The notes beneath the pieces are model-generated. The model was given only the letters and a program-made list of their open reading frames with translations. It had not been told where the DNA came from and ran no database searches. A stretch of DNA of 64,000 nt from Amia ocellicauda. Its lineage: Eukaryota > Chordata > Actinopteri > Amiiformes > Amiidae. Position numbers and translations under genes: made by a program. The DNA is taken from NCBI RefSeq assembly GCF_036373705.1, contig NC_089850.1:26232733-26296732 (forward strand), written 5' to 3'. Of the stretch, positions 49,701-61,800 are shown piece after piece (position 1 is the first letter of the stretch; the number at the start of each line of letters is the position of its first letter).

Positions 49701-49706
49701 ACTCAT
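49668..49706 (-). other. Possible upstream ORF of 12 codons
   Basis: ATG 49706-49704 opens a 12-residue frame (MSGVHSLFTAGV) that stops at TAA 49670-49668, 10 bases before the main ATG at 49657. If the leader is colinear here, it could reduce translation of the main frame. If splicing uses the acceptor next to the ATG, it is absent from the mRNA. Confidence 0.35.
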
Positions 49707-50780
49707 TCTTCTACCGTACAACTTGAAATTGAGGTTAGAAAAACGTCCGTGACGACGATACAACACAGAACAAAGGTAACTGGCACGGTTTGCCATTTTC
49801 TTCATTAACCGACACAGGAGAAGACTACACGTACTAAAACACCAAGATGACACGTCGTGCATATTGTATATAGGCCTATGTGTTGCACTTTTTACAATGA
49901 TATTACTGTCGCACTATTCGTGAACATCACCGCACCTGTCAGATGCAGGAAACGATCGCAAAACAATCTACACCCTACCGTGCTCTTCATGCTGCTTTTG
50001 TAACTACACGTTTCGTCCTTTAATCGCGCAGCATGATATTGTGAAGTCCTGAGGTGAGACACAATACATGACGAGGCAATCATAATAGAAATAATAAAAT
50101 ACCCAGTTACCTTATGTCCACGTAAACTCCGAAAGCTCTCAAACTCCCAGCCGCGACTTAGAGAAGATATGATTTGTGCTGTTTTACATGTGGATGTCCT
50201 CAGTTTCTCAAATGCATTGTTCTTCCCACAGACTCTCCTGGCGATTCACAACAGCTGCTGCAGGTTACCTGTCCCATGTGACCTGCCTTTCCAGGCGCCA
50301 CCCAATTTCAGAAACTCAGCTCTTGTGGGACCGAAAGGACATTTCCAAAGGAAAGCCTGACCACAGATAGATTGTTAAGGGCATGCGAATAATGCTAACA
50401 ATAGCCATCATCATACATTGATATCATAATATCTACATGATCATTATGCCTATAATAGTATGAATAGTATGTTTAATAACCTCACATCCATCTAAAAAAA
50501 GATTAGTGTCCTTACCTCAGTTGCTCCCATTAAATTGCTATCCAGGAGTATATATCGTCAAGGTGTTATGTGAGCAGCTCAAAAACTGTCTGAGACAATT
50601 GGATAATGTGTGAAACCAAACCACAAACACTGGATTGTTGATGTGTGCAGTGCCCTCACAAAAGTCATGGGTAAAATATAGTTGTTTCAACTCTATAGGA
50701 AACAACACAGGATGAATGTAAGGTAGAAGGAAAATAAATAATAAAAAAAGGAGGAACCACAAAGTTGAATTAGTACTTGG
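49707..50780. other. Upstream region of the Vac8-like gene, no gene seen
   Basis: Falls from moderate GC near 49700-50160 to AT-rich. It may hold the non-coding 5' exons and promoter of the minus-strand gene. The short plus-strand frames at 50169-50370 have no support. Confidence 0.45.
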
Positions 50781-50784
50781 TTAA

Positions 50785-51939
50785 CCCTCATCCTACCGAC
50801 TGGGGTACCTGCAGACCCCTGAGGTGAACTTTTTGTCATATGTCACAGATGCTTTATTCTATGATTCAAATTGTTCATGACTTTGTCAATCAATTTGTTC
50901 CTAATGATGTCATATAATTGTTTTCAGTTTCTGTTTTAATTAGTGCTTTTAAAAGTTACCAATATATTGGGGTCCTGGGGGACCCCAGTCAAAAGCACCC
51001 AATTCCGCCTATGCAGTTTTACTAAATGGAACTATTTATTATTTATCTACCTGAGACAGCTGGGGCATGCCCTGGTCGTGCCACACACGAAGAGGAGAGC
51101 TGATACTCCAAGCAGTTCTCCAAGCCCCAATCCGAGCAGCAATGACCATCATGGGAGTGAGGAAAACTCCACTTGCTGCTGTGGACGTCCAAAGATCGGC
51201 TGGAAAATCTACTCGAAAAAGGTGCAGCCTTTGCTCCCGAAACACAAACAGGAAGGTAGCAAATGTTTGCCAGTCACATGCCAGTATGCCCTGAGCATAG
51301 CATGAGCCAAATGGTGTGCTATAACTGCCTGTAGCGTGAGGTGTTCATAGTTCAATGTAAACACCATTCATTTTACATTATGTAGAAATTGAAAAATCTC
51401 AATTTGAATTACATTTATTCAACCTTTATTTTGACAGGGGGTCATACTGAGACCAAGGTCTCTATCTACTTTTGTATTGAGAGACAAATAAAATAAACTG
51501 TTGAAGTTTGAATGACTGTGGGTTTATTTCAATTATTTTATATTGGAGTCATGACCTCGGTTGGTTTCACCATATAAATATAACACAAATAATGTTTACT
51601 TGAAATTACTGAAAACCAAATGATACCAGAATCAAAGGATGGTAAATAAGCTTTTAAGTACTAATGTGGATTGTACTTGGTATAAAAGCTGCAATTTGTA
51701 TTAAAGAAAAGTATATATTTTAATTTTACATAATATGCAAATTAACTGCAACTTTCCAAATAATAATAATCTGTTTCTTTTATTTTCAGATAACATTAAT
51801 TACATAACTAATAATGTTTTAAGAAGAAATAAGTTAATGTTTTGCTATGATCGTTGTTTATTACAGTAGTTTATTCTTGGGGTCCCCAGAGACCCCAGTT
51901 GGTAGTCCTTGTATGTTAAATACGTTGTTAGGATGAGGG
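50785..51939 (+). mobile_element. piggyBac-type element, deleted and decayed
   Basis: Flanked by TTAA on both sides (50781-50784 and 51940-51943). Termini are ccctcatcctaccgactggg and ccagttgg...ttaggatgaggg, inverted copies. A second palindromic motif, ggggtcc/ggacccc, lies near each end. The interior keeps the C-terminal part of a piggyBac transposase on the plus strand, in two frames: LGHALVVPHTKRRADTP, then STRKRCSLCSRNTNRKVANV with cysteines of the C-terminal zinc ribbon, ending near 51305. The catalytic DDD part is gone. It lies upstream of the Vac8-like gene. Confidence 0.85.
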
Positions 51940-51943
51940 TTAA

Positions 51944-52957
51944 TATGGAGGACTGTCCGTGGCAAATTAAAAATAAACACACAGAGAACATAATAAATAA
52001 ATAAATGTTGACATCAATCAATCAATACATGTTGAAAAACATAAATGTATGGACATTCATCTATATTTATTTCAACATTTATTTATTTGTGTATTTATTT
52101 CAACATTTATTAACTCATGTATTTAGGATACATCAGCATGTCAGAAAAGGAATGTATCTCACTGAAGGATGGCTGTCTGGCAAGAAGTAAACATCGAATC
52201 ATATCATAGGTTTGGAAAGAGGTAATTAGTTCACCCGTTTCCAGGGTGTCCAAGAAAACCCATCACAGAACAATAGCTTATGGGAGCTCTAGTCCAATTG
52301 ATCACAGCAACACAGGGAACTAGACAACGATCATTTCCCTCATGATAGACTTTAGAATTGGACAGTGTCCAGCAGAAAAGTACGCTTGGCTGTGCCTTCA
52401 TCTCTTCCCCAAAATGTGGATTACTGTTGAGTGGTGAAATTGGAAAAGCCATGGCAGTTTGTAGAGAAAATAAACATAGCATGAAAGATTCTTAGTCAAA
52501 GTGTAAATAGTTATGTTTATTATCTTTATCAGAAAGACTACATTTGAAAGAGACAGGTTTCAACTAGATGTGTCTGATTTAAATGAGTATTCTGCCTTCC
52601 TTGCTCTAGTGATGTTTAGGGCCGAGTTTCAGACTTGCTGAACTGAAGGTCGCTGTGTGGGAGGTGTTTTTGTGCAGTAGCTGTCATGTGAAATGGGCAA
52701 TAGTGAAACTGGGGCTCAGATTCTTGATGTGTACAATATGGACGTCTCAAACTCAATTCCTGGGGAGCTGCAGTGTCTTTGGGGGCCTCCTAGATGGGTT
52801 CTCACTGCCCGCCTTGTATCTGGTACATGACTAGACAAACATTTAACCTGTGTGTAGCAGTATACTTGCATTTCTGAAAGAGGTTTGACCATTTATTTTG
52901 GGGTCTCCAAAAAGGAAAATACAGACAAAGATGCTGTCTATTGATTCAAAAAGGATA
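51944..52957. other. Spacer with AT-rich inverted repeats and one unexplained minus-strand frame
   Basis: aataaataaatgttgacat and caacatttatttattt near 51988-52110 form a low-complexity inverted repeat. On the minus strand a 74-codon frame starts at an ATG in good context (gccATGG, 52453-52451) and ends near 52231 (MAFPISPLNSNPHFGEEM). I recognise no domain, and it lies downstream of the small membrane-protein gene's poly(A) signal. Confidence 0.4.
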
Positions 52958-53776
52958 TTTTATTAATCTTTTAGGGGATACAGGTCTTATTTGGTGGTAA
53001 GCAGTTCAGTTCCTGTTGTTGTTCTGTCAATCACATATGAAACATGTCTTCCTCCTTCTCATTCTGTTGGATCTCCTACAGCTGTGTCTGATGTTGTACA
53101 GATCTGGGTCACTCGCTCCAGTCTTTGGCACTTCGTGCTGTGGGAAGAAAAGCAAACATACCACTTGAATATCAAGACAGGATTTTCAGTCATATGCATC
53201 TTTTTTTTAACATAATGCCACAGACGTTTCTTTCTCATGTTTAATAAAGTATTCATTTTTTATTTACATTCATATATTGAGATACTAATTAATATATTTG
53301 GAAGAGGAAAAAAGGAGGAATACGTTGAACAAAAACCTACTGAATGAATTAAAAAAACTGACCATGTGGTGGTCATATCTTACCATTGTCTGTGTGAAGT
53401 GGTTCTTTGTCCAGATGAGAATTTGACAAACAAAATAGAGAAAACAGGCACCACCCACAAGGATCAGAAAACCTTCCTTAGTCTTCAGGCAGGGCATGGG
53501 CAGTTTCCTGAGAACCGTCCACCAACCGTGAAGGGCTTTTCCCACCACTTCACAAGCTTCGTCAATGGGGTAGCTGTGTCCATCACCATTCATGGCCCTT
53601 TCAGCCCGTGGGGTTTCTTTCTGTAGCCGCCACTGCTCCTCTTCACATCTCATCTTCAGATCCCTGACTGCCAATGGGTTGACTACTGGGGCAGTCGGTC
53701 TCTGTGTGTAAAGTGTGTGCCCACCAAAAAGAAGGAGGCCATAGACCATTAGTAAAGTCTTCATCATCGACTGCAT
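52958..53776 (-). CDS. Unrecognised small membrane protein, two coding exons, 167 residues
   Basis: Exon 53776-53384 (131 codons, donor ACAATG|gtaaga, phase 0) joins 53137-53027 (acceptor tttcttcccacag) and ends at TGA 53029-53027. An AATAAA on the minus strand at 52963-52958 follows 64 bases later. Residues 1-24 look like a signal peptide (MKTLLMVYGLLLFGG), 25-101 are hydrophilic (DLKMRCEEEQWRLQKE), 103-122 are a membrane helix (GFLILVGGACFLYFVCQILI) and the tail is basic and cysteine-containing (RRSNRMRRRKTCFICD). This suggests a type I membrane protein with a 45-residue cytosolic tail. ATG 53776 is the first ATG in the frame; an acceptor-like ctgacag lies just before it, so a non-coding first exon is likely. 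I do not recognise the family. Two consistent splice sites, a stop and a poly(A) signal support a real gene. Confidence 0.62.
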
Positions 53777-54611
53777 CTTGTCTGTCAGTTGGCTTGCCAA
53801 ACATATAATGCAGAACAAGGCTGGCTTGCCAATTGTATACGCTTGGAACCCTGATGTCTGGAATCCTCACAGTCCTATGGAATATAGAAGTATTGTGATG
53901 CAAACAGATGACATCACAGTGGACACCAGTGCAAGGCTTTCCTGTAACACGAAAGATCACATTTCAGCAATGTGAAAAAATATGTATTGTCCTCATTACA
54001 ATTTAAGTCATAATATGAAATATATAATACACCATGGCTTGGATAATAAATTAGCATTAAGAAACAACACATGCTTGTTTGTTTGTGTCCACAATCCTGC
54101 CCACTAACATGTAAAGGGGGGAACGCATGTCAATTTCTTAACAAAATAGATTATTTACCTTGAAAGTGTACATAACAGAACAATGCTTTATTTTTTTGCA
54201 ATTTGAAATTCTGCATTTTTATTTAAATAACTGTAGCCATCAGAGAACAAAAAAATACAGATTCAATGTAATTTCAATGACAATTGGAATTTCTACAATT
54301 GATACTGAAATTGCCAGTATATTATAAAATGACTTTTTGTATGATGTTTTGAAATCCATAAAGGATTACACATCAACATAATGTATTATCATACAATTGT
54401 ATGTATTATTTAGCTGTGTTGAAATAAAATCACAACACAAACATAAACATTACAAAACATTTTCTTTTTTTTTTTCAAGGAATAGTATGGATCTTGGGAA
54501 TGGGGAGTTCTCATGTGGGGAACCAAACACTTAAGAGTTGATTCAATCAAAGCTCAAACACTTGCCAACCACAAATTAAAAACCTAGTAATTGGTGGTAA
54601 ACTTCTTGCTT

Positions 54612-54901
54612 CTAGTTAAGCCTGTGACGAACACAAATCTGCCACGAAGTCAATGCAAACTTTCCACAGCCTGCTATGTCAGAGTTGTGTGACTGATTGA
54701 GGTTGTTATCTGCAATATGTATGCTCTGTATCAGTGCAATGGCAAAGCGCTGTGCTGCAGCCTCCGAAGCATAGGTGGCGCCTTCGATAAGACAGGCTTA
54801 AACGCGGTCACTGCATTTCTATGTCTCTCTGTTGTCCAGCGGGGTGAGCAGTGCCCTTTGACCCCTGGCGTCCTTTTGTAGCGAGGGAGGTAGTCTTGTA
54901 T
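54612..54901 (-). pseudogene. Degenerate protein-coding remnant of unknown family
   Basis: On the minus strand one frame reads TRLPPSLQKDARGQRALLTP, meets stops near 54823 and 54797, then continues as EGATYASEAAAQRFAIALIQ and GKFALTSWQICVRHRLN to a TAG at 54614-54612. An overlapping frame is open for 56 codons behind an acceptor-like ttcttctccag (54901). The amino-acid pattern looks like once-coding sequence, perhaps a transposase or lost exon. Region 53777-54611 beside it has nothing else I recognise. Confidence 0.4.
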
Positions 54902-55862
54902 CTGGAGAAGAAAACATGTATATGAGGTTAATATTTTGGTGAATGGGCACTGCTTTCGTCAAATTTGGAGACATAAACTACTCTACTAATAACTGGTACG
55001 GTAAGAAACATATATTGAACGGGTGATTGCTGTGCGTTTTTTCCTCTGTTGTTTTTCGTCTCTATTCAAAGTGCTGTAGAGAAAGAGATGGATCTCCGAC
55101 AAAATGGCCTACGGTTTTACTTCACAGTTTCTGAATTTAAACTAGTGAATTAGTTACATTTGGGAAATTATATACAGTTGACTCCAGTGATCCGTGGGTT
55201 TAGAACGACGTGTTTGTATCTGTTTTAAATTAAATAATGGATTAACTCGATACATGTAGCTAAGCCTTGCGTTTATTATTGTGGTCAACACTCGTTTATT
55301 TGTTGTGTGGAAGGTGATGTACTTAACTTCGTTGCTTGATCAATGAAAATGTCACAATTTACAGGCAGTGACTTTGTAAGGCGTCATAGATTTAGTACAA
55401 TTTTAAATGTAATTATTTGGTTGGATGATGTATTATGTTTATTTTACATGAAGCGGCGTTTCACATGTCTACTACTAGTTTAAATGCATGTTTCCTGTTG
55501 GTACCATTATAATTGTGTGATTGGATTTTGGTGATCGAAACACTTATATGACGTTTTGACAAAGGAATCAATACCATAAATGAAATATTTAAAGTATGGA
55601 GAACACAGTCTGTTCAGATAATGGAGGGTTACTCAAACGCCTTTTTGTGGTTGGGTTTTATGGGAAAGACGTATTGAGCTAAAATGACCTGATCTGCTGA
55701 GATAAAGAGGCGCTGGGGGGCGTTGTTTTATAAATAGATCTAGGACACCGGTGCGCTGTGTGAAAGGCAGTGTCAGAAAGATAGCAGTGAATGCAACCAC
55801 GATCTGGGTTTTGTCATTTTAATAGGTGCTTATGGGTTTAATGTACCTCCTGTCTTTTAAAG
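54740..55862 (+). promoter_or_regulatory. BCLAF1: Probable BCLAF1 promoter and non-coding first exon region
   Basis: The first BCLAF1 coding exon has an acceptor at 55861-55862 in front of its leader, so a non-coding exon lies upstream. Candidates are a moderately CG-containing patch at 54750-54890 with donor-like ggggtgagc (54840-54848), and a TATA-like ttataaatag at 55728-55737. I cannot choose between them. The minus-strand small gene faces away from here, so a shared promoter is possible. Confidence 0.35.
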
Positions 55863-58800
55863 GTTGAGGGTCACAGCCTGCAGAGATGGTGCGGTCAAAC
55901 TCCCGCTCGCACTCCTCCAGGTCCAGGTCTGGCTCTCACTCCAGCTCCAGGTCGAGGTCACGATCACGGTCCAGGAAGAAGAGATACAGGTACAGAGGAG
56001 ATGACATTCAAAATCAGAGCTTCCTTATTTTCTGTACCAGTGCTTTTACTGTATATTAATAACAATATACAATATAACTATTAATACAATGAATAATGCA
56101 GCAATTCTTGTTGTATTCTAAACTGAAATCTAATGTTGCACTAGGATGAAAATAATACCAATATTTAATGATGGTTAATATTACAAACTTTGGGGGGTGG
56201 GGGGGTATTAATCTTGTTTTATGTGACAGGTAAATGCACATTAATATTAATATTATTTGTGTAAACTTGTGTTTTAATAATTTCTCGCTGTCTGTTGTAT
56301 TTGTAGTTCTAGATCTCGCTCCAGGTCTTACTCTCGCTCTCGCAGTCGAGAACGTGAGCGAAACCACCCCAGGGACTATCGGCGGGACTATCGCATGAAC
56401 AGGGGCATGAGGCGGCCCTACGGGTTCCGGGGCAGGGGTAGAGGCTACTATCAAGGTGGCGGGCGCTTCCATCACCGGGGAGGGTTTCGGCCCAACTGGC
56501 AGAACCGGCGGTACTCCCGCAGCCCCAGGAGGGGGCGCTCCCGTTCCAGGACCCCGAAGCGCAGGTCCACGTCTCAGAGGTCCCGCAGCAAATCCCACCA
56601 CTCGGGCCGCTCCTCCGCGTCGCGCCGCTCCTCCAGCTCCCGCTCCTCCTCTCCCTACAGCCGGTCTCCCGCCCCTAAGAGACGTGGCTCCCACGACAAA
56701 GCTGCCAAGAAATCGGAGGCAAGCAAGGAAGGGGGGGCAGGCCGGCAGATGGAGGAGGAGAAGGGGGATGGTAAGAGTGAGCAGCCAGCTGGCACCTCCT
56801 CTGCCAAATCTGACCTGAAAAGGACACCGGCTGTCATCACAGAGAGCTGGATTGGCATTTCGGCTTATAACGACACCAGCCCCCATCGGAGCCCCTCTCC
56901 CATCCCCACCCCACCGAGTCAGAGCTCCTCCCGCTCTGATACAGTGGCCATCCAGGTGGCCTCCAAAATCAGCCCCCCCTCGCTGCCTTCCCTGCGCTTA
57001 CATTCCCTGCAGCACAGCCCCGACAGCCCCCTGGGCCACTACAGCCCCTCACACAGCCCCCCATATCGCACCTCCCCAAGGAGGAGCCCCTCTAAAGGTT
57101 TCTCAGCCGTCCACAGCAGAGGGTTTTTCCCCAACAGTGATGAGCAGGATCTCCCAAAAGGTGGAAAGTACCTCAAAAGGTAGTTATATTAATGCAGTAT
57201 TTTATTGAACTTCACACCACAATGCATAGAATGCAAAATATATATGTTTATATTGGCCTACAATATTTTAAATTCTGAAAACGTGATTGAAGCCTCCCAG
57301 ACTAAACCTTTACAGTAGGTTTCACAGATCCTGATTAGCACTAGTTTTGGATTACCCTGCCCAAAACATAATTGGGTAGTGTAGGACCAGTGCTAACCTC
57401 GGTCTGTGAAACCAGCCCTTAACCTTTTTATTAAAGAGCCTCTGATTTGTTAGAAGTGTGCTATACAGCTGTACAATAAGCTGCCTTTAGTTAGTACTCT
57501 TAAAATATAAGATCAGTTGTGTGTCTGTCCAATATATCCTCACCTGAAGAACCTTCCATGTTGTGGTACGTTTGTGTACTAAAAATGTCATCCTGTGTTT
57601 GTAGAAAAGACCAAAACTGTTAGTCCCTTAAATCGCATCACAACAGTCACTTTATTTCCTTTTTAACCTCGGCTCCTTTGAATGGTTAACTAATGCTTAA
57701 TTTCTAAGAATCGGCCCTGTATGTTAAGAGAATGTTGATATTGTAATATAATTCTTTAATATAATTTTTGCAGGTACAACGAAGAGGATGGAGGCAGAGC
57801 ATACCTTCATGAGAGGGGGAATGGGCGAGACAAAGACTCTCAGAAAGACAGGGTGCCAGAGAAAGGCCGGGGTGAGGGAGAGTGGGGTGACCAGAGTGGC
57901 TTAGATCTAGGGGTTAAAAAGGAGAGCGAGAAGGTGCCCTTCCTGGGGGACTCTCCTGAAGCGGAGGAGGAGGATGAGTCCCAGGCCTACAGACAGCCAT
58001 ATCAGTTCAAAGTCACCAGTCAGGTAGAGCAGATTAAAAGCTACCCGATTGAGTCCCGTTGGAACGTGGAAAACCAGGATGAGGGTGGCAAGTACAAAAT
58101 GAAAAGCTCCAAGGGGGAGAGGGATTATGATAGGTTTGTGGAGGACAGGATGTTCAAATTCAAGGAGCCAGGCTACATGGGGGACAGACTGAATAAAGAC
58201 AAGTATAGCGAGGAGGCGCAGGGTGCAGAGAAGTATGACGAGAGGATAACCATAAAGAGAGACACTGTGTCGCCACAGCAGCTCAAGGCCGAGCGGCTCA
58301 GGGAGCTTTTTGACCAGAGTCCTCTGCTGCAAAAGACATTGGATGTGAGGGAGAAGGCTTCCCTCAGGGATGGGAGTCCACCGAAGGTTAAAATGGTACC
58401 CGGTGAGGCCTCTCGTCCCGAGGTGAAATTGAAACTGACTCCCTTGGCCTACGAAGACCCGAGGTGATTATTCAAATCTGCATATTTTGAAAGCGAAAAC
58501 ATGTCGTGATCGGCCATGAATAACACTTTTGTGTCACTTTTTCTGCTTTGTTTTGGAATGCAGCCCGGGCACTTCTTTGACAAGTGACAGGTCGCTTGCT
58601 AGTGCCCTCGTCCATTCCTCCAAGAGGGAGCAAGGCTTCCGCTCCATCTTTGACCACATTAAGAGGCCTCAGGCGTACAAAAATTCGGCAGAGTCCTTTA
58701 TTCAGCACATTGTTTCTTTGGTTCATCATGTCAAAGGTATGTTACTTTAGATCTTTCTTCTTTCCATATGATGTCAAATCTGTACAATGCAATTTTGAAT

Positions 58801-61800
58801 ACCTTTTGTAAATCTATATTTTAGTCTCTGGCAGGGTTATTTTATTAGTCCTATCTACTTCGCTGCTGCTGCATTTCATAATTTTACCTTTAAGTATTGC
58901 TTTAGTACTTTTTCAAAATCTAATCAAAATTGAAATTGCCTTTTAATTTTGAGCTAAGCTGTTTCTGCAGCACTGTTTTTTAATCTTTCTGAAGAGGGTT
59001 CTTTTCTATTGACAATTGTATGACACTTCAGTAGTGGTGATGTACATCAACTCATAGGGTGTACAGAGCTGAGTTCGCCCAGTGATGTTTTCTTTTTCAT
59101 TACAAATAGGTCATGGCAGTCCTGGAATGTGCATTGAATTGCCAAGTTCCATGTTACAATGTAATTACACTTGAAAGATACAGATGCCAAAACAGGCAAA
59201 GTTGAAGCTTCTGTGTTCCTGGCGTAAAATCAGTTACTAGCTCCAATATCCCTCTCTTCACCATGTTGGGTTTGCTTGAAGCACTACACTTGTAGTAACT
59301 GATTCAAGTGTTAGTGGTTGGTTATGAGGCAATTTCTGGAAATGAGGCGGTAAGTTGAAATATGGATATATTTGTTAAAAAGCTTTTTATTTTTAACAAT
59401 ATTATTGTTGTGCTCTCCAACCTAAATGTCTTAAACAACATAAGACTGCATATTAGTTGTTTGAAACAGAATCTATATTCATTAATATATTTGGCAAATA
59501 TGGTATTAAACTATAATTAACTTTATCTTAGTGTTTCTTAACAATCTAGTAGTAAAATTATTTGTTTCACTACACAATGTGTTTCAATAATGGATACATT
59601 AAAGGTTGGAGATCACGCATATATATACCGGTATATAATTATTATTTTAATAATTCAAACCTATGCTATTTTAACATTTGTAATGTATGAAGGACAGTGC
59701 TGGCTATTTTAATAAAAAATGGGAACATGCTTGTTATTGTGCTCTAATTCATTATTCGATTTGGCTTAAGCTATTTTTAAGCTAGTTTTTGTGTTCATAT
59801 GTCCTTATTAAAATCTTACTAGGAGAAGTGTTTTAGTAGAGATTTGTACAGCAGATTTTTCAAAAAGATAAAGCAGTTTGAAGTTTTTTTTGTGTGAAGT
59901 CATACTGATTGGTTTTCCAAACCAAGGTTTATAAAGTTATGTTAGAGAAATTTGTATTTTAAATGTGAAATTAATTTTGCTTTGATGTTGTGGGTGGCTG
60001 GCCTGGTTAAGTATTAATCCATGTTTTGGATTTTCTACTGCTTATCATAAGTGCACTGCTTGAAGGCCTTTGACAGGGAAATCCAATATTTGTAATCAAT
60101 CTACCTTTCTGTTCTGCTAGGTTTCTTGATGGTTCTTTCCTTTACTCGCCTACAACCGCTCCAGTGTTGAGACTGGAAATGTGTAAATAGGTGGAATTCA
60201 AACTAACTGGGCAGTGTTTCTCCTCTGCAACCAACAGAGCATTACTTCAAGTCAACAGGAACGACCCTCCATGAGCGCTTCACTGTCTATCAGAAAGCTG
60301 CTGAAGGGCATGAAGCCAGACAAAAGAGTCCCGAAATCCACAGGTAACACTTCCCCAACCATTAAACCACAGTAAAATGTCTGGTGCAGGTCACAAAAGG
60401 AGAGTTTTATTTATATAAATGTCTGCAGAGTAATTACGCTCTTGATAAGGATGTTGAAACATCAGTAAAAGTGTATGGTCTGATAGGTTAAAGATCTTAA
60501 ATGGCTTTTAACTCTTGTATGAGCAGCCAGGTCTAGTGATGCAGTGCAGAACAACAATGCCAATCTGAGGGATTTGTTTGCTTTATTTTTATAGGAGGAT
60601 TGATGTCTCCCCCAGTGCTTTTAGGAAGGAGAGAAACTTGAAAGAAGAAAGCCACAAGGTAATGCTTCCAGAGTTTCTGCTTGTTGGAATAATACAACCC
60701 ATTTAAAGCGTGTGGAGGAATTTTGTTTGGTGCTTTTGAAGGTTATAAATAACGGATGGATTATTTTCAGGAAAGTATTTAAAAAGATGCTTTGCTCCAA
60801 CAGAGTGAAAAAAAATCGAGGTGCGATGCGGCCGACTTGAGGCACGATATTGATCGGCGCCGGAAGGAGAGGAGCCGGGAACGAGATGACTGCAAAGGTT
60901 CCCGAGAGCCAAGCCCATCGAGAAAGCTGGACAAACTAAGCAAAGAATTCAAGGACTACAAAGATTACAAATCCTACAAGGATGACAGGTAAACACTTTT
61001 CACTCTTTCTATCTACCAAGACTTGTTATGTGTTTATTAAAATGTTTTCTGAATTAAGCCTTTTCTTTTAATTCAATCATGCTTTTCTGTAACCTTCTTG
61101 CGATATTTATATGCAAATAAACATTTTGTTTTACAGCAGTAATCTATTGTCTTTCTTGCGGCTTATGTTGGATGAGGACAGTTGGGATTAGCAAACAAAA
61201 ATGACAAAATAAAATGTCAAATAACCCAGGCTACAACAAGAGGTTGGACTTCATTGCAGTGCACTTCTTAAACTTAATGTGTAAGAGCTGTGGTTTGATA
61301 TTGCATTTTCTCTTATCACTGTTGAAAGAGGATTGGAAATGGTGAATGTTCGCAAAATGCTTGGTGCCACCTGAAACTAATACAATTTTCTAATTCTAAA
61401 TGAGTTTTATAGCGATTTATTTTCCTCTTGTCAGGGATTATCCAATACTGTACTTGGCATGAAATAATTATGCAACATTAAAGTACAAGTAGAAAACTAA
61501 GAACATTGTACATGCTCTGTAATGAAATGATACACCCTATATTGAAGTATTTATAGATAACATTTCTCACAAGGTTGCTTGTTTATTTATCTAAAATCTA
61601 TAGCTCTGATACAGTAAATACTTATACATACAGCATTCAAGTGAAGCATTTCCTGGAGGATAACTCCTGTACCAATTCTCTCACAGCAAACACAAAAGCA
61701 AGGAGAGAGACCGCTCAAGATCCTCTTCCTCATCCTCCGTGTCCCGCGAAGACAAGGACTGCCGGAAAGAACGGGATGAAGAGTACAAGTCTCATCACGA

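Noticed and set aside
56056..56886. 276-codon minus-strand frame
   Set aside because: It mirrors the GC-rich RS exon of BCLAF1, is low-complexity A/G/P, and has no splice or domain support.
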